21,929 nucleotides of DNA from Eggerthellaceae bacterium. Its GTDB lineage: Bacteria; Actinomycetota; Coriobacteriia; Coriobacteriales; Eggerthellaceae. The position numbers and the translations under genes were made by a program. Every line of letters begins with the position of its first letter. Position 1 is the first letter of the stretch. Where the stretch lies: the NCBI GenBank assembly GCA_900753095.1, contig CAADXT010000093.1, forward strand, positions 1-21,929. Direction: 5' to 3'. The notes under the pieces are model-generated. The model had not been told where the DNA came from. It did no database searches and saw only the letters and a list, made by a program, of their open reading frames with translations. Of this stretch, positions 21,221 through 21,929 are shown piece after piece.

Positions 21221-21929
21221 ATGACTAAACAGATGTGCGCTTCCAAGTCGAAGGTGGCCCTGAACGCAGCGTTCGCTGCTGTTCTTGCCGTTGGCTTGTC
21301 GGTGCCCGCAGCAAACGCATTCGCTGCTCCTTCTGACGATAAGCAGGCGGAAGCCCAGGCTGCTCTGCAGAAGCTCAACCAGTACCAGGACGAGCTCGAT
21401 CAGGCTACCGCCAACTACGAAACGGCTCATCAGGAGCAGATCGACGCTCAGAACCGTGTAGACGAGGCTCAGAAGCAGATTGAAGAGAAGTCCGCTCAGA
21501 TCGAAGAGGACCAGAGCCGTCTTTCCGACCGCGCTCGTGACATGTACCGCTCCGGCGACACCAACTTCCTCGATGTGATCCTGGGGGCTTCTTCCTTCGA
21601 ACAGTTCGCCACCACCTGGAACATGCTGGAAACCCTGAACGGTAACGACGCTCAGCTGGTTTCCGAAACCAAGACCGCTCGTGAAGAGCTGCAGTCTGCC
21701 AAGCAGGAGGCAGAAGAGCAGGCCAAGGTAGCATCCGATAAGGCTGCAGAAGCCAAGTCCGTTGCCGAAACGGCCGACCAAAAGGCTTCCGAGATGCAGT
21801 CCACCTACAACAGCCTTTCCGCTGAGGCTCAGGAGCTTATCAGCCAGGAACGTGCTGCTCAGGAAGCCCAGCAGCAGGCAGCTGCTGCCGCTGCAGAGCA
21901 GAACGGCACGGCGGGCGACAATGCTGCTG
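21221..21929 (+). CDS. Secreted coiled-coil protein, PcsB/CwlO-type N-terminus (3' partial)
   Basis: The first 236 codons of a gene that runs off the window. Residues 1-36 are a signal peptide (basic start, hydrophobic core, ANAFA end). From about residue 40 onward the protein is a long Gln/Glu/Ala-rich coiled coil. The segment RLSDRARDMYRSGDTNFLDVILGASSFEQF (about 102-131) matches the coiled-coil domain of murein hydrolases such as PcsB and CwlO, which normally carry a C-terminal CHAP or NlpC/P60 peptidase. That catalytic end is outside the window, so hydrolase activity is an inference. A strong TAGGAGG site lies 9 nt before the ATG. Confidence 0.8.
   Translation, partial: MTKQMCASKSKVALNAAFAAVLAVGLSVPAANAFAAPSDDKQAEAQAALQKLNQYQDELDQATANYETAHQEQIDAQNRVDEAQKQIEEKSAQIEEDQSRLSDRARDMYRSGDTNFLDVILGASSFEQFATTWNMLETLNGNDAQLVSETKTAREELQSAKQEAEEQAKVASDKAAEAKSVAETADQKASEMQSTYNSLSAEAQELISQERAAQEAQQQAAAAAAEQNGTAGDNAA

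Overview
The window reads as chromosomal DNA from a GC-rich Gram-positive bacterium. The best guess is a Coriobacteriia/Eggerthellaceae-type actinobacterium. This rests on protein character, GGAGG-type ribosome binding sites, lipoprotein-type solute-binding proteins and a long-form hibernation factor; no rRNA or marker tree was available, so the taxonomy is an inference. No phage, transposase, CRISPR array, tRNA or rRNA was seen.

Layout, left to right. The 3' part of a small alarmone synthetase gene ends at 512 with a strong terminator. A gene-free stretch with a large nested palindrome (615-795) follows, then ilvE (1051-1977), a YerC/TrpR-like regulator (2127-2477), a stand-alone PTS-IIC-type membrane protein (2552-3640) and an orphan amino-acid-type binding lipoprotein (3716-4477). 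rlmH (4713-5156, minus) converges on it. lysA (5289-6647) and hom (6920-8206) run forward, and metA (8602-9525, minus) converges on hom. Next come an atypical PHP-family CpsB/YwqE-like protein (9958-11064), a 0.9-kb gene-free and partly AT-rich stretch, a VanZ-like gene (11973-12437, minus), a DHA2-type MFS exporter (12556-13923) and a GNAT acetyltransferase (14247-14852). A second gene-free stretch (14853-15543) holds another nested palindrome. A complete polar amino acid ABC importer follows (15544-17990), then a gamma-carbonic-anhydrase-like protein (18112-18624), hpf (18709-19269, minus), nhaA (19588-21063) and the start of a secreted coiled-coil cell-wall protein (21221 to the window end).

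The common theme is amino acid supply: branched-chain transamination, the aspartate-family enzymes (lysA, hom, metA) and two amino-acid-type binding proteins. Stress and envelope functions (alarmone synthesis, ribosome hibernation, Na+/H+ exchange, a murein-hydrolase-type protein) are interspersed.

The most unusual content is non-coding. (1) A two-copy structured element lies at 4489-4666 and 8212-8418. Each copy sits between convergent genes, just after the stop codon of the plus-strand gene. The unpaired segments are nearly identical between copies, while most hairpin stems have different sequences yet remain paired. This is a covariation-like pattern expected of a structured RNA. (2) A separate family of about 25-nt half-sites is arranged as nested inverted repeats at 615-795 and 15103-15341. 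Neither family matched anything I recognise.
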